A stretch of DNA of 64,000 nucleotides from CAVPMW01 sp963706515 (GTDB lineage Bacteria > Chloroflexota > Anaerolineae > Anaerolineales > UBA4823). A model generated the notes under the pieces. It worked only from the letters and a program-made list of their open reading frames with translations, was not told where the DNA came from and did no database searches. The stretch lies in assembly GCA_963706515.1 (NCBI GenBank), contig CAVPMW010000010.1, positions 124,001 through 188,000 on the forward strand. Direction: 5' to 3'. Below, piece by piece: positions 9,996 to 19,119 of this stretch; the first letter of the stretch is position 1; each line of letters opens with the position of its first letter. Both the position numbers and the translations under genes were made by a program.

Positions 9996-11113
9996 ATGGA
10001 AACAATCCTTCCGGTTGAGAACGGCGAAACGCTGAAAGCTTTACAAGGTTTCTTGAAGAAGCTGCTGGAAACGGGGACTTTGGACGTGCTGCTCGTACCG
10101 ATGCGCACGCCTGGCGGGGCGATCGTGCCTGCCCTGGTGAGCAACCCCGAGCTGCTGAGCCAGGCAGACCCGCTGGCGCCGGTACTGCCGGTGAACAGCG
10201 CGACCCTGGCAGGCAAATTAAGCAGCAAGGAGGCAGGCAGCAAGGTGGGTGTGGTGCTGCGTGCCTGCGAGCTGCGCGCCCTGGTCGAGCTGGTGAAGCT
10301 CCAGCAGGCTCACCTCGAAGACCTGACCCTGATTGCCCTGGATTGCGCCGGGACGTACAGCGTGCCGGTCTACCAGCGGAAGGTTGCAGAAGCGGCAGAC
10401 GGCGGCGTTGAGCTGTGGCAGCGAGTTATTCCAAGAAGCAGCTGCTGCAGATCCAGAGACGCCGGACCCGGCATTGCGCCGCGCCTGCCAGATCTGCGAG
10501 CAGCCAGTTTACGACGGCGCAACAATTTCGATATACCTCCTGGGGAGCGATCTGAGTCAGGAGATCCGCCTGGCGCTGCCGGATGAGCTTGCCGCGCGCC
10601 TCGAGCTGAACCCGGTCGAGGCGAACGGGAGCGAGCGAGGTCGTCGAGAGGCTCATTGCTGCTCGTAAAACCTTGCTGGAGGCGGAGCTGGCAGCCATGC
10701 AGACGCGCATCCAGCAGGAAGGTCTTGCGAATATTTTTGCGACGTGCATCCGCTGCCACAACTGCATGACGGTGTGCCCGATCTGCTACTGCAAGACCTG
10801 CGTCTTTAAGAGCGCTATCTTCGACCACGAGCCGGGACAGTACGTGAATTGGGCGCGGGCAAAAGGCGCTTACCGGCTGCCTTCCGACACCATCTTGTTC
10901 CACCTGACCCGCCTGAACCACATGGTTTTATCGTGCGTGGGCTGTGGGATGTGCAGCGAGGCCTGCCCGTCAGAGCTGCCGGTGGGCATCATCTTCCGCA
11001 CAACCGGGCAGAGGGTGCAGGCGTGTTTCGAATACCAGCCGGGAAGGAACCTGGAAGAACCCCTGCCTCTGGTCACTTTCCAGGCGGATGAGTGGACCGA
11101 GGTCGGTGAGTAA
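9996..11113 (+). CDS. FrhB/FdhB-like flavin and iron-sulfur oxidoreductase (frameshifted)
   Basis: About 370 aa across two indels (near 10425 and 10637). The start is ATG 9996 with AGAGGT 4 bp upstream. The N-terminal part has the FrhB/FdhB-type segment VVLRACELRALVEL; the middle has RACQICEQP; the C-terminal part has Cys-rich ferredoxin motifs (CIRCHNCMTVCPICYCKTC, then CVGCGMCSEACP). The family includes the beta subunits of F420-reducing hydrogenase and of formate dehydrogenase, which pass electrons from a flavin to iron-sulfur clusters. Here it could bring F420, formate-dehydrogenase or ferredoxin electrons to the Hdr complex through the MvhD-like protein. The substrate cannot be decided from sequence. 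Confidence 0.78.
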
Positions 11114-11164
11114 GAGCAGGAGCTGGTTACCCCACCAGGGGTAGGATCAGCAGGAGTGGTGTAT

Positions 11165-11848
11165 ATGGATATTATTGAGGAGCTCGTCCCAATCTATATC
11201 ATGGGCAAACGCTACCACGTGCCGCCCAGCCTGACCATCATGAAGGCAATGGAGTATGCGGGATACACCCTGGTGCGCGGCGTAGGCTGCCGTGGGGGAT
11301 TCTGCGGGGCGTGCGGCACGGTGTACCGGATCAAGGACGACCCCAAGCTATACTTTGGCCTGGCCTGCCAGACCGTGGTCAAGCCAGAGATGTACCTGGG
11401 ACAGATCCCGTTCTTCCCGGCAAAGCGCGCCAGCTACGATATCACCCAGCTCAAGCCGGAGGCAGCCACGCTGTTCAAGACTTATCCTGAGCTGCTCCAC
11501 TGCCTGGGGTGCGGGACGTGCACCAAGGCCTGCCCGCAAGAGCTGAACGTCAAGGGATATATGGCGGCGGCGATGCGCGGCGATATCGCTGCGGTCGCCA
11601 ACCTCTCCTTCGACTGCATCATGTGCGGTCTGTGTGCGGCGCGCTGCCCGGCAGAAGAGCCGCAGTACAACATCGCCATCCTGTCGCGCCGGCTGTACGG
11701 GCGCTACCTGGCGCCGCGCTCGGAGCACCTGGCGAAGCGCGTTGTGGAAGTCCGCGAGCAGCGCTATGACGCGGAGCTGGCGGAGCTGAAATCTCTGGAC
11801 ATGAGTGAGCTTAAAGTGCGCTATAAAGCACGTCCGATCGAGCCCTAA
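11165..11848 (+). CDS. Fumarate reductase/succinate dehydrogenase-like iron-sulfur subunit
   Basis: 227 aa from ATG 11165 (CAGGAG 8 bp before it). A plant-type [2Fe-2S] motif uses Cys42, 47, 50 and 68 (GCRGGFCGAC, later LACQ). Two [4Fe-4S] motifs follow: Cys113-123 (CLGCGTCTKACP) and Cys151-161 (CIMCGLCAARCP). It resembles FrdB/SdhB and the first part of TfrB, the thiol:fumarate reductase B subunit, but has no C-terminal CCG domain. HdrB proteins nearby could supply that function. The flavoprotein gene follows 17 bp later. No membrane anchor genes (SdhC/D) are present, so the pair is probably soluble. Confidence 0.8.
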   Translation: MDIIEELVPIYIMGKRYHVPPSLTIMKAMEYAGYTLVRGVGCRGGFCGACGTVYRIKDDPKLYFGLACQTVVKPEMYLGQIPFFPAKRASYDITQLKPEAATLFKTYPELLHCLGCGTCTKACPQELNVKGYMAAAMRGDIAAVANLSFDCIMCGLCAARCPAEEPQYNIAILSRRLYGRYLAPRSEHLAKRVVEVREQRYDAELAELKSLDMSELKVRYKARPIEP

Positions 11849-11865
11849 TTTAAAGGATAAAGAAG

Positions 11866-13475
11866 ATGGCTTACACCCCGGAATTACTTGAGCTGATCAA
11901 GGTGGTCGAATCCACCCGGCAGCAGCGCCTGGGGCAGGTTTTCCCGGCGATGCCTCTGGAGGAGCGGGAGAAGCTGCTCAAAGCTTTCCACCCCGATTAC
12001 ATCACGGAGGGGATGAGCGCGATCCGTGTAGGGAGATGCAAGGGCGAGCGGACTGCCGCAGGAGCTTGCCCAGGTGATCGAGGGGCGCCCGCACATCGGC
12101 TCGGGGTTCGATTTGAGCCGTCCCGAGATCGAGACGGACGTCCTGGTGGTCGGCGGAGGCGGGGCAGGCGCCAGCGCGGCCTTGCTGGCCCAGGAGAACG
12201 GGGCGCGGGTGACCGTGGTCACCAAGCTGCGCTTTGGCGATGCCAATACGATGATGGCCCAGGGGGGCATCCAGGCAGCCGACCGGCCCGAGGATTCGCC
12301 GGCGATCCATTACCTGGACGTGATCGGCGGGGGCCATTTCACCAACTCCCCTGACCTGGTGGAGGCGCTGGTCCACGATGCGCCAGAGGTGATCCAGTGG
12401 CTGGAGAATTTGGGGGTGATGTTCGATAAAGCGCCGGACGGGACGATGATGGAGGAGCACGGCGGCGGCACCAGCAAGAGACGGATGCACTCGGCGCGGG
12501 ATTATTCGGGCGCGGAGATCATGCGCGTGCTGCGCGACGAGGTGCGCAACCGGGCGGACATCGACGTGATCGAGTTCAGCCCGGCGGTCGAGCTGGTACT
12601 GGACGATAAAGGCCAGGCTGCCGGCGCAGTGTTGTTGAACCTGGAGACCGGTCATTACTTCTACGCCAAAGCCCGGGCGGTGATCTTTGCCACGGGCGGC
12701 AGCGGCCGGCTGCACTATCAAGGCTTTCCGACCACCAACCACTACGGCGCTACAGGGGATGGGATCGTCATGGCGTACCGCGCCGGCGCGGACCTGGCTT
12801 TCCTGGATACCATGCAGTACCACCCGACGGGGGCAGCCTTCCCGGAGCAGATCCTGGGCCTGCTGGTCACCGAGAAGGTGCGCGGCCTGGGCGCTCAGCC
12901 GGTCAATATTCGAGGGCGAGCAGTTCGTCTACCCGCTGGAGCCGCGCGATGTGGAGGCGGCAGCCTTCATCTGCGAGTGCAAAGAGCGCGAAGGGGGCGT
13001 CGTCACGCCGAGCGGGCAGCCCGCGGTCTGGCTCGAACTCGCCTTGATCGATTTGATCCACGGGGCGGGGACGATCGAGAAAGCCTTGCCGGCGATGGTG
13101 CGCCAGTTCAAGCGCTTCGACATCGACATCCGCCGCCTGCCGATCCTGGTCTATCCCACCCTGCATTACCAGAACGGCGGGGTGAGCATCGACGCCCACT
13201 GCCGGACGGATGTGCCGGGTCTGTACGTGGCGGGCGAGGTGAGCGGCGGGGTGCACGGGCGCAACCGCCTGATGGGCAACAGCCTGCTGGACGTGTGCGT
13301 CTTCGGTCGCCGGGCGGGGGTAGCTGCGTCCGAATACATCCTGAGTGCTGCGCCGGGAAAGCCGACCTTAAAGCACCTCGACCGCTGGAACCAGGAGCTG
13401 GATGAAGCTGGCATCGATGGGGCGCTGCGCTCGCCGATCCTGCTGCCGAACTACACCCGCCGGGAGCCTGCTTAA
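11866..13475 (+). CDS. Fumarate reductase/succinate dehydrogenase-like flavoprotein (frameshifted)
   Basis: About 535 aa with indels near 12034 and 12905. FAD fingerprint VVGGGGAGASAAL, then MMAQGGIQAA, the substrate-site region EEHGGGTSKRRMHSA, catalytic-type histidine in MQYHPTG, and the C-terminal GEVSGGVHGRNRLMGNSL with the FAD- and substrate-binding Arg. These are SdhA/FrdA/TfrA hallmarks. About 80 residues precede the FAD fold, longer than in standard FrdA, and this leader is unassigned. It pairs with the iron-sulfur subunit 17 bp upstream. Known relatives interconvert fumarate and succinate; another enoate substrate is possible. It ends the redox cluster. Confidence 0.8.
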
Positions 13476-13519
13476 CCGGCTTGCAGCAAGAAATCAGCGT
13501 GATATAATCTTTTCAGCCT

Positions 13520-13592
13520 GCCCCAGTAGCTCAAAGGATAGAGCGAGGCTCTCCTAAGGCCGAGGTTGTGGGTTCGACTCCCGCCTGGGGCG
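13520..13592 (+). tRNA. tRNA-Arg (anticodon CCU)
   Basis: Cloverleaf visible by eye: acceptor arms GCCCCAG (13520-13526) and CTGGGGC (13585-13591), D-stem GCTC/GAGC, anticodon loop CTCCTAA giving CCU, and T-arm GTGGG-TTCGACT-CCCGC. A discriminator G is followed by an encoded CCA (13593-13595). It reads AGG codons. It lies 44 bp after the flavoprotein gene. I see no integrase or attachment duplication beside it. Confidence 0.93.
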
Positions 13593-13740
13593 CCAATGTA
13601 AAGCCATCTTGAACTGCCTTCCATCTGCATGGAGTGGATGATAGGAGATCGAGATGATTTTATTTAACTCGCTTAATCTAAACTGCTTCACCTTCAGTGA
13701 CGATAAAGATGGATGGATTTATTCAATCATAAACTGCTTT

Positions 13741-13952
13741 GTGATTAGCCGAAAGTAACTTTATAAAATTCAGCGAAAGATCGGCCAATCACTGGAGCAA
13801 ACCGCAAGTTAGAGACAATATTAATGGAAAAATATTTTCAGGGTTTGTGATTAGCCGAAAGTAACTTTATAAAATTCAGCGAAAAATCGCCAATCACTGG
13901 AGCAAACCGCAATTTAGAGCACCGATTAATGAAAAATATTTTCAGCGGTTTG
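13741..13952. repeat. Two-copy 106-bp tandem repeat with inverted-repeat arms
   Basis: Copy 1 starts at 13741 and copy 2 at 13847, both with GTGATTAGCCGAAAGTAACT. Each copy contains an imperfect inverted repeat (GTGATTAGCC against GGC(C)AATCAC), an AT-rich palindrome GAAAATATTTTC-like core and AGCAAACCGC. In copy 2 the exact complement GCGGTTTGCT lies 34 bp further on. The right end of copy 2 overlaps the last codons of the minus-strand gene ending at 13926. It may be a remnant of a small palindromic element or a structured 3' region. The rest of 13596-13740 shows no gene. Confidence 0.8.
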
Positions 13953-15071
13953 CTTATTCGGGCTCGGGCAGCCGGGCACGACATAAAGCTCGCTCGAAAT
14001 ACCCGCCTTCCAAGCACAAGCCGTCATAGCCCTTGGTCAGCAGTTCCTCGATTAATGGAGTCATCTGGCGGCGCATAGTGAACCATACAGGTTGCCGGGT
14101 GAATACCCGGCCATGAATAGCATGTGACTGTCGTCCGGCGACTGCTCGGATGGAATGGAGGCTGGCACGGTTTTATCCCACTCCGGGTCGGCTGGGCAGG
14201 AACACGTATTGGTCCAGGTCGCCCTGGGGTATCCCTTCGATGCCTCTGACAACCGGCGGCACGTGGTCCAGCAAATACGGGTCGACGGCCAGATCGACGA
14301 CGATCGCACTCTGCCGGCAGCCAGGCCAGCCAGGCGTTGGGAATGACCGGCAGGCTGGGATTGCGGCGTTGGGTCGCGTCGACCGAGCACGTCCGCCTGC
14401 CGCAGCAACGCTTCCATGACTTCGCTATTTTGAGAGAGGTTACGCCCGAGGCTGAGGGCGATCGATCCCGGCCCGTTCGTCTCAATCTGGCGGGCGTTGC
14501 GCTCGATGTTGCCAAGCTTCGTTGCGGCTTCCACTGCATGCTTCCCGATCATGCCGGTCCCCAGAACCAGGATGCGGAATGGACTGCCATTGTCCCGCTG
14601 CAGGCCAGGCTCTGTTTTCTCCAATAAATCGAAGGCAACCTCGAGACCGTTCCATGCCACCGCGCGCATATTCTCGACGAGCCGCAGATTGTGATCATCG
14701 ACGATGCTGTCCAGGGAGATCGAGTTAATGCCCAGCTCGTTGAGAATTTTCACCCTCTGCGGGCGGGTGGGGTAGTGGAGCATCGAGATCAGGCACGCCC
14801 CTCTCTTTATAAGCTCGAACTCATCGTTATTGGGTGAGCGCAGCATGATCACGTAATCTTTTTGAAAGGCGTCTTTTTGATCTGTCTGGAAAACGCGCGG
14901 GTTGCCCTGGCGGAAATCGTCGAAACTGAAACCCAGGCGGCTGCCATAGCCCTCGGAAAGGAATACGTCAGCAAAGCGGGTTAGCATCTGGATGAAATCT
15001 GGCAGGAAAACGCGCTTCTCTCCGGGCTCTTTACGCATGCGAGGGAATCCGACTGATATTTGGCTCTTCAT
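13926..15071 (-). CDS. Alanine dehydrogenase/transhydrogenase-fold protein, copy 1 (frameshifted)
   Basis: About 380 aa in total. The N-terminal two thirds read cleanly from ATG 15071 (MKSQISVGFPRMRKEPGEKR) to about 14390. After that the frame must be changed more than once to recover VDATQR, SWPGI and a C-terminal segment (MTPLIEELLTKGYDG) that ends at TAA 13926-13928. All of these align with copy 2 just upstream. It has the AlaDH/PNT N-terminal fold (LISMLHYPTRP, ISLDSI) and an NAD-binding VLGTGMIGKHA. It may be decayed or miscalled; the flanking copy has far fewer lesions. No defined substrate. Confidence 0.7.
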
Positions 15072-15089
15072 TTTTTTCCTTTTCTCTGT

Positions 15090-16215
15090 TTAATTTTTCC
15101 AGTTAGAGAGCAAGGCCCGGCCAATCGCCCGCTGGAAAAAGCTCCCATTCCTGTCGATATTTTGGACCCCACCCCGCTTGGCGATCTCATGCAGCAGTGG
15201 AGCCAGCTGTTTCCCGTAAACATCCATGCATTGCTTGGGGTAAATCCCGGGCCAGGAATAGCAAGATACCGCCAGCCGTCTTTCTTTTGTCTGGATGCAC
15301 GGCGGGATCGCATCGTAAGCAGGATCATCCGGTGCGAAAATATATTGGTCCAGGCTCCCGTGCGGGATCCCTTCGATCCCTTTCACCGAGCGCAGCTCTG
15401 GCTCGCAGTCGTACGGGTCCACCGATAGATCCAGCAGCACGGCGTGCGGGCGCATCGAGCCAATCCACTCGTTCAGCACCACCGGTTTCGTCGGATCGGG
15501 TCGCTGGGTGGCATCCACCAGGATATCCGTATACTTCAAGATTTGCTGCGTGATCGCCGGATGGTCGGTCAAATCGTGGTCCACTGCGGTCACCTGTACG
15601 CCGGTAGCTCCGATGCTGGCCATGTAGTGCCAGGTTTTTTCATTCCCGTAGCGGATCGCAGCCTGGATGGCGAACATGCCCACCGCGCCGGCGCCAAGAA
15701 CGGTGACTTTGATGGGCAGGCGATTCGGATCTTCCAGACCCGGCGGGGGGTAATGCTCTTTCAACACTTTGAAAGCCACCTCTACCCCGTTCCAGGCGAC
15801 GGAGCGCAGATTCTCGATGAGGCGCCGACCTACGTCATCCTGGATGGAATCGAGGGATATCGCTTCGAGCCCCATTTCTTTCAGAAGCGCCACCCGGCGG
15901 GGTCGTGTAGGATAGTGCAGCATCGAAATCAGGCAGGCGCCTGGCTGCATCCTGGATAGGATATCATCCCCGGGATGGCGCAGGACGAGCACGATATCTT
16001 TCTGATAGGTCTCTTCAAACGTCGTGAAGCGTGCGGTTGGGGCAAGCTCCAGGTAATCGCTTTCCTGGTAGCCCATATCCACGCCGTAGTCATGCTCGAG
16101 GAATATCTCGAACCCATAGCGATGCAGGTGCTGGACGAACTCAGGGTAGGAAATCCCTTTTCTCACCCGGTTCCAGGTGCATCCGCGGCAGGCCGATGGA
16201 TAGGTTAGATTTCAT
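15090..16215 (-). CDS. Alanine dehydrogenase/transhydrogenase-fold protein, copy 2 (one frameshift)
   Basis: About 374 aa. The likely start is ATG at 16215-16213, giving MKSNLSIGLPRMHLEPGEKR, which matches copy 1; one extra base near 16140 (after DFLP) shifts the frame, after which the rest is open. Features: LISMLHYPTRPRR, ISLDSIQDD, a Rossmann motif VLGAGAVGMFA, VDATQR, and a conserved C-terminus with CYSWPGIYP. The family includes alanine dehydrogenase, transhydrogenase alpha and carboxyethylornithine synthase; the reaction is not determinable here. It lies 18 bp upstream of copy 1 in the same direction, probably a tandem duplication transcribed together. Confidence 0.78.
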
Positions 16216-16446
16216 GTAATTAATCCGGAAATTAGAGTGAAATCTGGCTTTCGATACGATAAATTTTACACCAATAACCAAGCGGATATGCCCAAAATAC
16301 TTTCCTGGTCCCAAGCATTGAGATTATCCAGAGGAGGTCATGGACCTATAGTTATGCGTTGTGGGAACAGCGCAGCTCTCAAAAGGCTGAGATCGTGATA
16401 GCGACTTTAGCCGGAGGCGTCCATTATTAAAATCGATGGCGAATTC
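16216..16446. other. Intergenic stretch without recognised features
   Basis: About 230 bp between the divergent flank of the dehydrogenase pair and the end of the PIN gene. I looked for short genes, tRNAs and hairpins and found only a purine-rich GAGGAGG at about 16331 followed by an ATG that reaches a stop after three codons. It should contain the promoter of the dehydrogenase pair, but I cannot assign one. Confidence 0.4.
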
Positions 16447-16881
16447 TCATCCGAGGGACAGTAGGTATTCAAGCCCATCTTTAGGAGTCAGAATTTCTAT
16501 TCCCAGGTAGCTGGTCAGTGCAGGATTTCCTAAAAGATGCTTCTTATCGAAGGTAATCAAATAATCCACTCCTGCTTTCCTGGCAGCTGCTACGATCGGA
16601 GCGTCTTTTGCGGCTACGTATTTTTCTGCCTCCCAGACCTCCATCCGGCTGGGATCCGGACATATCTCGAGATCTAATATTGTCACCAGGAGATCATAAA
16701 CGTCTAACATTTCTGGTGCTTTTGCCGCGATGTTCCGTCGTGTTTCGTCTAATACATCCTGGCTGACTACGATCCAAACTTTGCCCTGGACTGATAAGTT
16801 TAGTAACTCTCTTGCTGCTCCCCTCGAGGAATAGACTGCGGAATAGAAAGCGCTGGAGTCGAAAAACAGCCTAAATCTCAT
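16447..16881 (-). CDS. PIN-domain toxin-like ribonuclease
   Basis: 144 aa from ATG 16881 (MRFRLFFDSSAF). A longer frame exists, but this start gives the usual PIN opening with the first acidic residue in FFDSSAF and overlaps the antitoxin end by 11 bp. Other conserved acids: DETRRN, the AAKDAPIVAAA block and the TFDKKHL ending typical of PIN domains. PIN toxins are Mg-dependent ribonucleases, often cutting tRNA or mRNA. The AbrB-type partner lies directly upstream, which supports a toxin-antitoxin pair. Confidence 0.82.
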   Translation of the reverse strand: MRFRLFFDSSAFYSAVYSSRGAARELLNLSVQGKVWIVVSQDVLDETRRNIAAKAPEMLDVYDLLVTILDLEICPDPSRMEVWEAEKYVAAKDAPIVAAARKAGVDYLITFDKKHLLGNPALTSYLGIEILTPKDGLEYLLSLG

Positions 16882-17155
16882 TCGAATCGTGGGCATACTT
16901 CTCGTTATAGATTTCCTGCCTGAGCTCACGTCCAGATTCGATTAACTCTTCCAGGCTAATCCCCTTCTCCTTAAGTGCTGCACCAATTTGATCCAACATT
17001 TCAGAGACAATCAATTCGGCAGGTTTGATAACCACACCAGTCTCAGTCTCGACAAAGGTGACGTAATCCCCTTTCTTGATTTTCAACTTGCGGCGGATTT
17101 CGAGGGGTATTGTTACCTGTCCCTTTTCTTGAACACGCACAACCATTGTGGACAT
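16871..17155 (-). CDS. AbrB/SpoVT-type antitoxin
   Basis: 94 aa. The N-terminal swapped-hairpin DNA-binding domain is clear: VRVQEKGQVTIPLEIRRKLK then GDYVTFVE. The C-terminal half is charged and helical (GISLEELIESGRELRQEIY), which suits toxin binding. It is the first gene of a two-gene operon with the PIN gene. A ribosome site AAAGGAGAG lies just before ATG 17155. It probably represses its own promoter through the repeats at 17182-17211. Confidence 0.85.
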   Translation of the reverse strand: MSTMVVRVQEKGQVTIPLEIRRKLKIKKGDYVTFVETETGVVIKPAELIVSEMLDQIGAALKEKGISLEELIESGRELRQEIYNEKYAHDSNEI

Positions 17156-17181
17156 GGGTCTCTCCTTTCCAAATCTTCATC

Positions 17182-17211
17182 GTCATAAAGTCATACTGTC
17201 ATTTAATCATA
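17182..17211 (-). promoter_or_regulatory. Candidate AbrB-type operator (two direct repeats)
   Basis: Two 14-bp direct repeats, GTCATAAAGTCATA (17182-17195) and GTCATTTAATCATA (17198-17211), lie 27 bp upstream of the antitoxin start with a 16-bp period. AT-rich repeats in this position are common operators for AbrB-type autoregulators. Inference from position only. Confidence 0.35.
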
Positions 17212-17347
17212 CTTTCAGAATGGAGTCGAGCAGGCTAGATGCCATTCGTCAAGAGGAGGACACGGGTATTAATGGATTGCACTCAGGAGTGCCTAACCCT
17301 CTGTCGTGCCAGTTTCAATTATTGACCAAATTGCTCAATCAGTGAGT

Positions 17348-18523
17348 TTAGTGCAGATAGTCCATCGGGTTGAGCTTGGCGCCGTTGTAGACCAGCTCGA
17401 AGTGCAGGTGCGGCCCGGACGAGTTGCCTGTCGTGCCAACTGCGCCGATCGCGCCGCCCTGGAATACGCTCATCCCGCAGGAAACCCCGACGCCGCTCAG
17501 GTGAGCATACGCCGACTGCCAGCCGTTGCCGTGGTCGATGACGATCAGATTGCCGTAGCCAAAATTGCTCCAGCCCGCGTAGACGACCACGCCGGCGTCA
17601 GTGGCGAAGACGGAGTTCCCCGCGGGTCCGCCGAAGTCAACGCCTGGATGGACATTGGAATCGTAAGAATAACCTGAGATGGAATGGTTCACAGTGGGCC
17701 ATACAAAGCTGCCGTTGCCAACTGCGCCCGTATAGATTGTGCCGCAGCTCCCCGGACCGTAGTAGCGCGCTGCTGCAGGGTTCGTGCGTGAGATCGCGGG
17801 TGGTCCCCAGTCCTTGATTGCCCGCTTGCCGCCGGGAATGATCAGCCAGGCGCCGTCTTGGATGCCAAAGGTTTTCGAGGTGACCTCAGTAAGGTCGATG
17901 CGGTTCCCGGGATAATCGATGATCACCTGGGGATCTACTTTAAAGAAGGCAGCAACATTATTAAGGTTGTCATTGCTGCTCCATTTATAGTAAGTGCCAT
18001 TTTCAGGGAGTATATTCAATACCTGCCCGGTCTGGAGCAGATGGGGGTTGTCCTGCAGGGTATCGAAATTCCCCCAGAGCAGGGTCTCAGGCTTGAGGTT
18101 AAAGTCCTTGGCGATGCTGAACAGGCTTTCACCGTTCTTGACCGTGTAAGTAATCACGTCCACCCGCGGCCGGGTTGGGATGCGAGTATCGATGAAAGTC
18201 GCCCGGCGGATGCCTTCCTGGCTGCTATCCATCCCTGAGAGAGGCGCCAGATCGACCGGGGCATTGTTATCTTTCGGGTTAGCCTGGGTGACAGGCTGGC
18301 TGGGAAAGTCCACGGCTACGGCTTGAGGAGTGGAGCTGAGGCGGGGAGTGACGTAGCGGTCGACGAATAAATATGCCGCCGCCAGAACGATGAGCACTAC
18401 GCCAATATCGACGAGGATCAGGGTTAATCGATCGCGCCGGGAATGTTGTTGGTCTGGTGATACCTCTGCCGCATTATTTTGGGCGGATTTCGAGGAGGGA
18501 TGTTTTTGGTTTGGCTCAGCCAT
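17348..18523 (-). CDS. LysM and M23-type cell-wall peptidase
   Basis: 391 aa. A single transmembrane helix at about 33-54 (LTLILVDIGVVLIVLAAAYL) anchors it with the bulk outside. A LysM domain follows near 121-168 (YTVKNGESLFSIAKDFNL), then a second LysM-like stretch, and a C-terminal M23 (LytM) domain with HPGVDFGG, YAHLSGVGVSCG and HLHFEL, so the zinc ligands are intact. M23 enzymes cut peptide cross-links or act as amidase activators. It is monocistronic, facing away from the cobalamin operon. Confidence 0.88.
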   Translation of the reverse strand: MAEPNQKHPSSKSAQNNAAEVSPDQQHSRRDRLTLILVDIGVVLIVLAAAYLFVDRYVTPRLSSTPQAVAVDFPSQPVTQANPKDNNAPVDLAPLSGMDSSQEGIRRATFIDTRIPTRPRVDVITYTVKNGESLFSIAKDFNLKPETLLWGNFDTLQDNPHLLQTGQVLNILPENGTYYKWSSNDNLNNVAAFFKVDPQVIIDYPGNRIDLTEVTSKTFGIQDGAWLIIPGGKRAIKDWGPPAISRTNPAAARYYGPGSCGTIYTGAVGNGSFVWPTVNHSISGYSYDSNVHPGVDFGGPAGNSVFATDAGVVVYAGWSNFGYGNLIVIDHGNGWQSAYAHLSGVGVSCGMSVFQGGAIGAVGTTGNSSGPHLHFELVYNGAKLNPMDYLH

Positions 18524-18745
18524 AGATGTCGTGGATGGTCGATCTATTCCCTTAGGAAAGCCTCCCCATTTTACTCCCTAATCGCCCGGATTTTAGGATA
18601 AAAGTAGGATGAGTCGCTGGTGAATAATTTTCAAAACCTCTCTCAGGTAGAATGGACCGCGAAAAGATTGATCCGGCAGATGAAGCCGAATTGTCCACGA
18701 TTATATGGAGATCCCTGGCTGCCGATCGAGTCCAGCGAGCCGCGG
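18524..18745. other. Divergent intergenic region
   Basis: Separates the M23 gene (-) from the cobalamin operon (+). It must hold the M23 promoter, but no -35/-10 pair is clear on the minus strand. No open frame or RNA is recognised here. Confidence 0.4.
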
Positions 18746-18774
18746 TTGACAGTTGCCCGGCTTAATGATAAATT
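18746..18774 (+). promoter_or_regulatory. Sigma-70 promoter of the cobalamin operon
   Basis: A consensus -35 TTGACA (18746-18751) and a TAAATT -10 (18769-18774) are separated by exactly 17 bp. Transcription would start near 18781, just before the riboswitch. Confidence 0.65.
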
Positions 18775-18796
18775 AGGGTCAGCTCGTTAAAATTGA

Positions 18797-18934
18797 ATAG
18801 CCAGGCAAAGGTGCACCAGCCGCCCGGATGCGTGGTGCATAATAGGGAAAGCCGGTTTAAGTCCGGCGCTGTCCCGCAACGGTAACACCTGAGATAGAGC
18901 ACTCCTGAGGTGAAGCCCGACCACCTGCCTTTGA
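18797..18934 (+). promoter_or_regulatory. Cobalamin riboswitch
   Basis: Contains the core landmarks of the adenosylcobalamin aptamer in order: GGTGC near the 5' side, AATAGGGAA, GCCGG...CCGGC, then the B12-box CTGTCCCGCAACGGTAA and a closing AGCCCGACCACCTGCC. Closing strands CAAAGG and CCTTTG can pair. It lies between a good promoter and a gene set that looks like cobalamin uptake, and a hairpin that could act as the expression platform follows. Confidence 0.92.
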
Positions 18935-18985
18935 CCTTGCTCGAAATCCCCTTCGCGGAAAGGGAGGCCGAGCTCCTGGAGCATT

Positions 18986-19007
18986 TACCTGCCTAGCAGG
19001 TATTTTC
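18986..19007 (+). terminator. Candidate riboswitch expression-platform terminator
   Basis: A tight hairpin TACCTGC-CTA-GCAGGTA followed by TTTTC lies 50 bp after the aptamer. The aptamer's closing strand contains CACCTGCC, which could compete for the GCAGG arm. This fits transcription attenuation when cobalamin is bound. About 110 bp of leader then remains before the first gene. Confidence 0.5.
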
Positions 19008-19119
19008 ATGATGCCAGGAAGTTCACCAGCCTCCCGCCCTTAACCGGGCGGGTTCGATTTAACCAGCCCTCTCCTGCGCGAAGGTAAGTCCGAGAACAAC
19101 ATCGACGCCAGGAGAATCA

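Noticed and set aside
13520..13595. Genomic island inserted at tRNA-Arg
   Set aside because: No integrase, transposase or repeated tRNA 3' end is seen downstream within the window.
13741..13952. Repeats as a short CRISPR array
   Set aside because: The 106-bp units are directly adjacent, with no unique spacers of regular length between short repeats.
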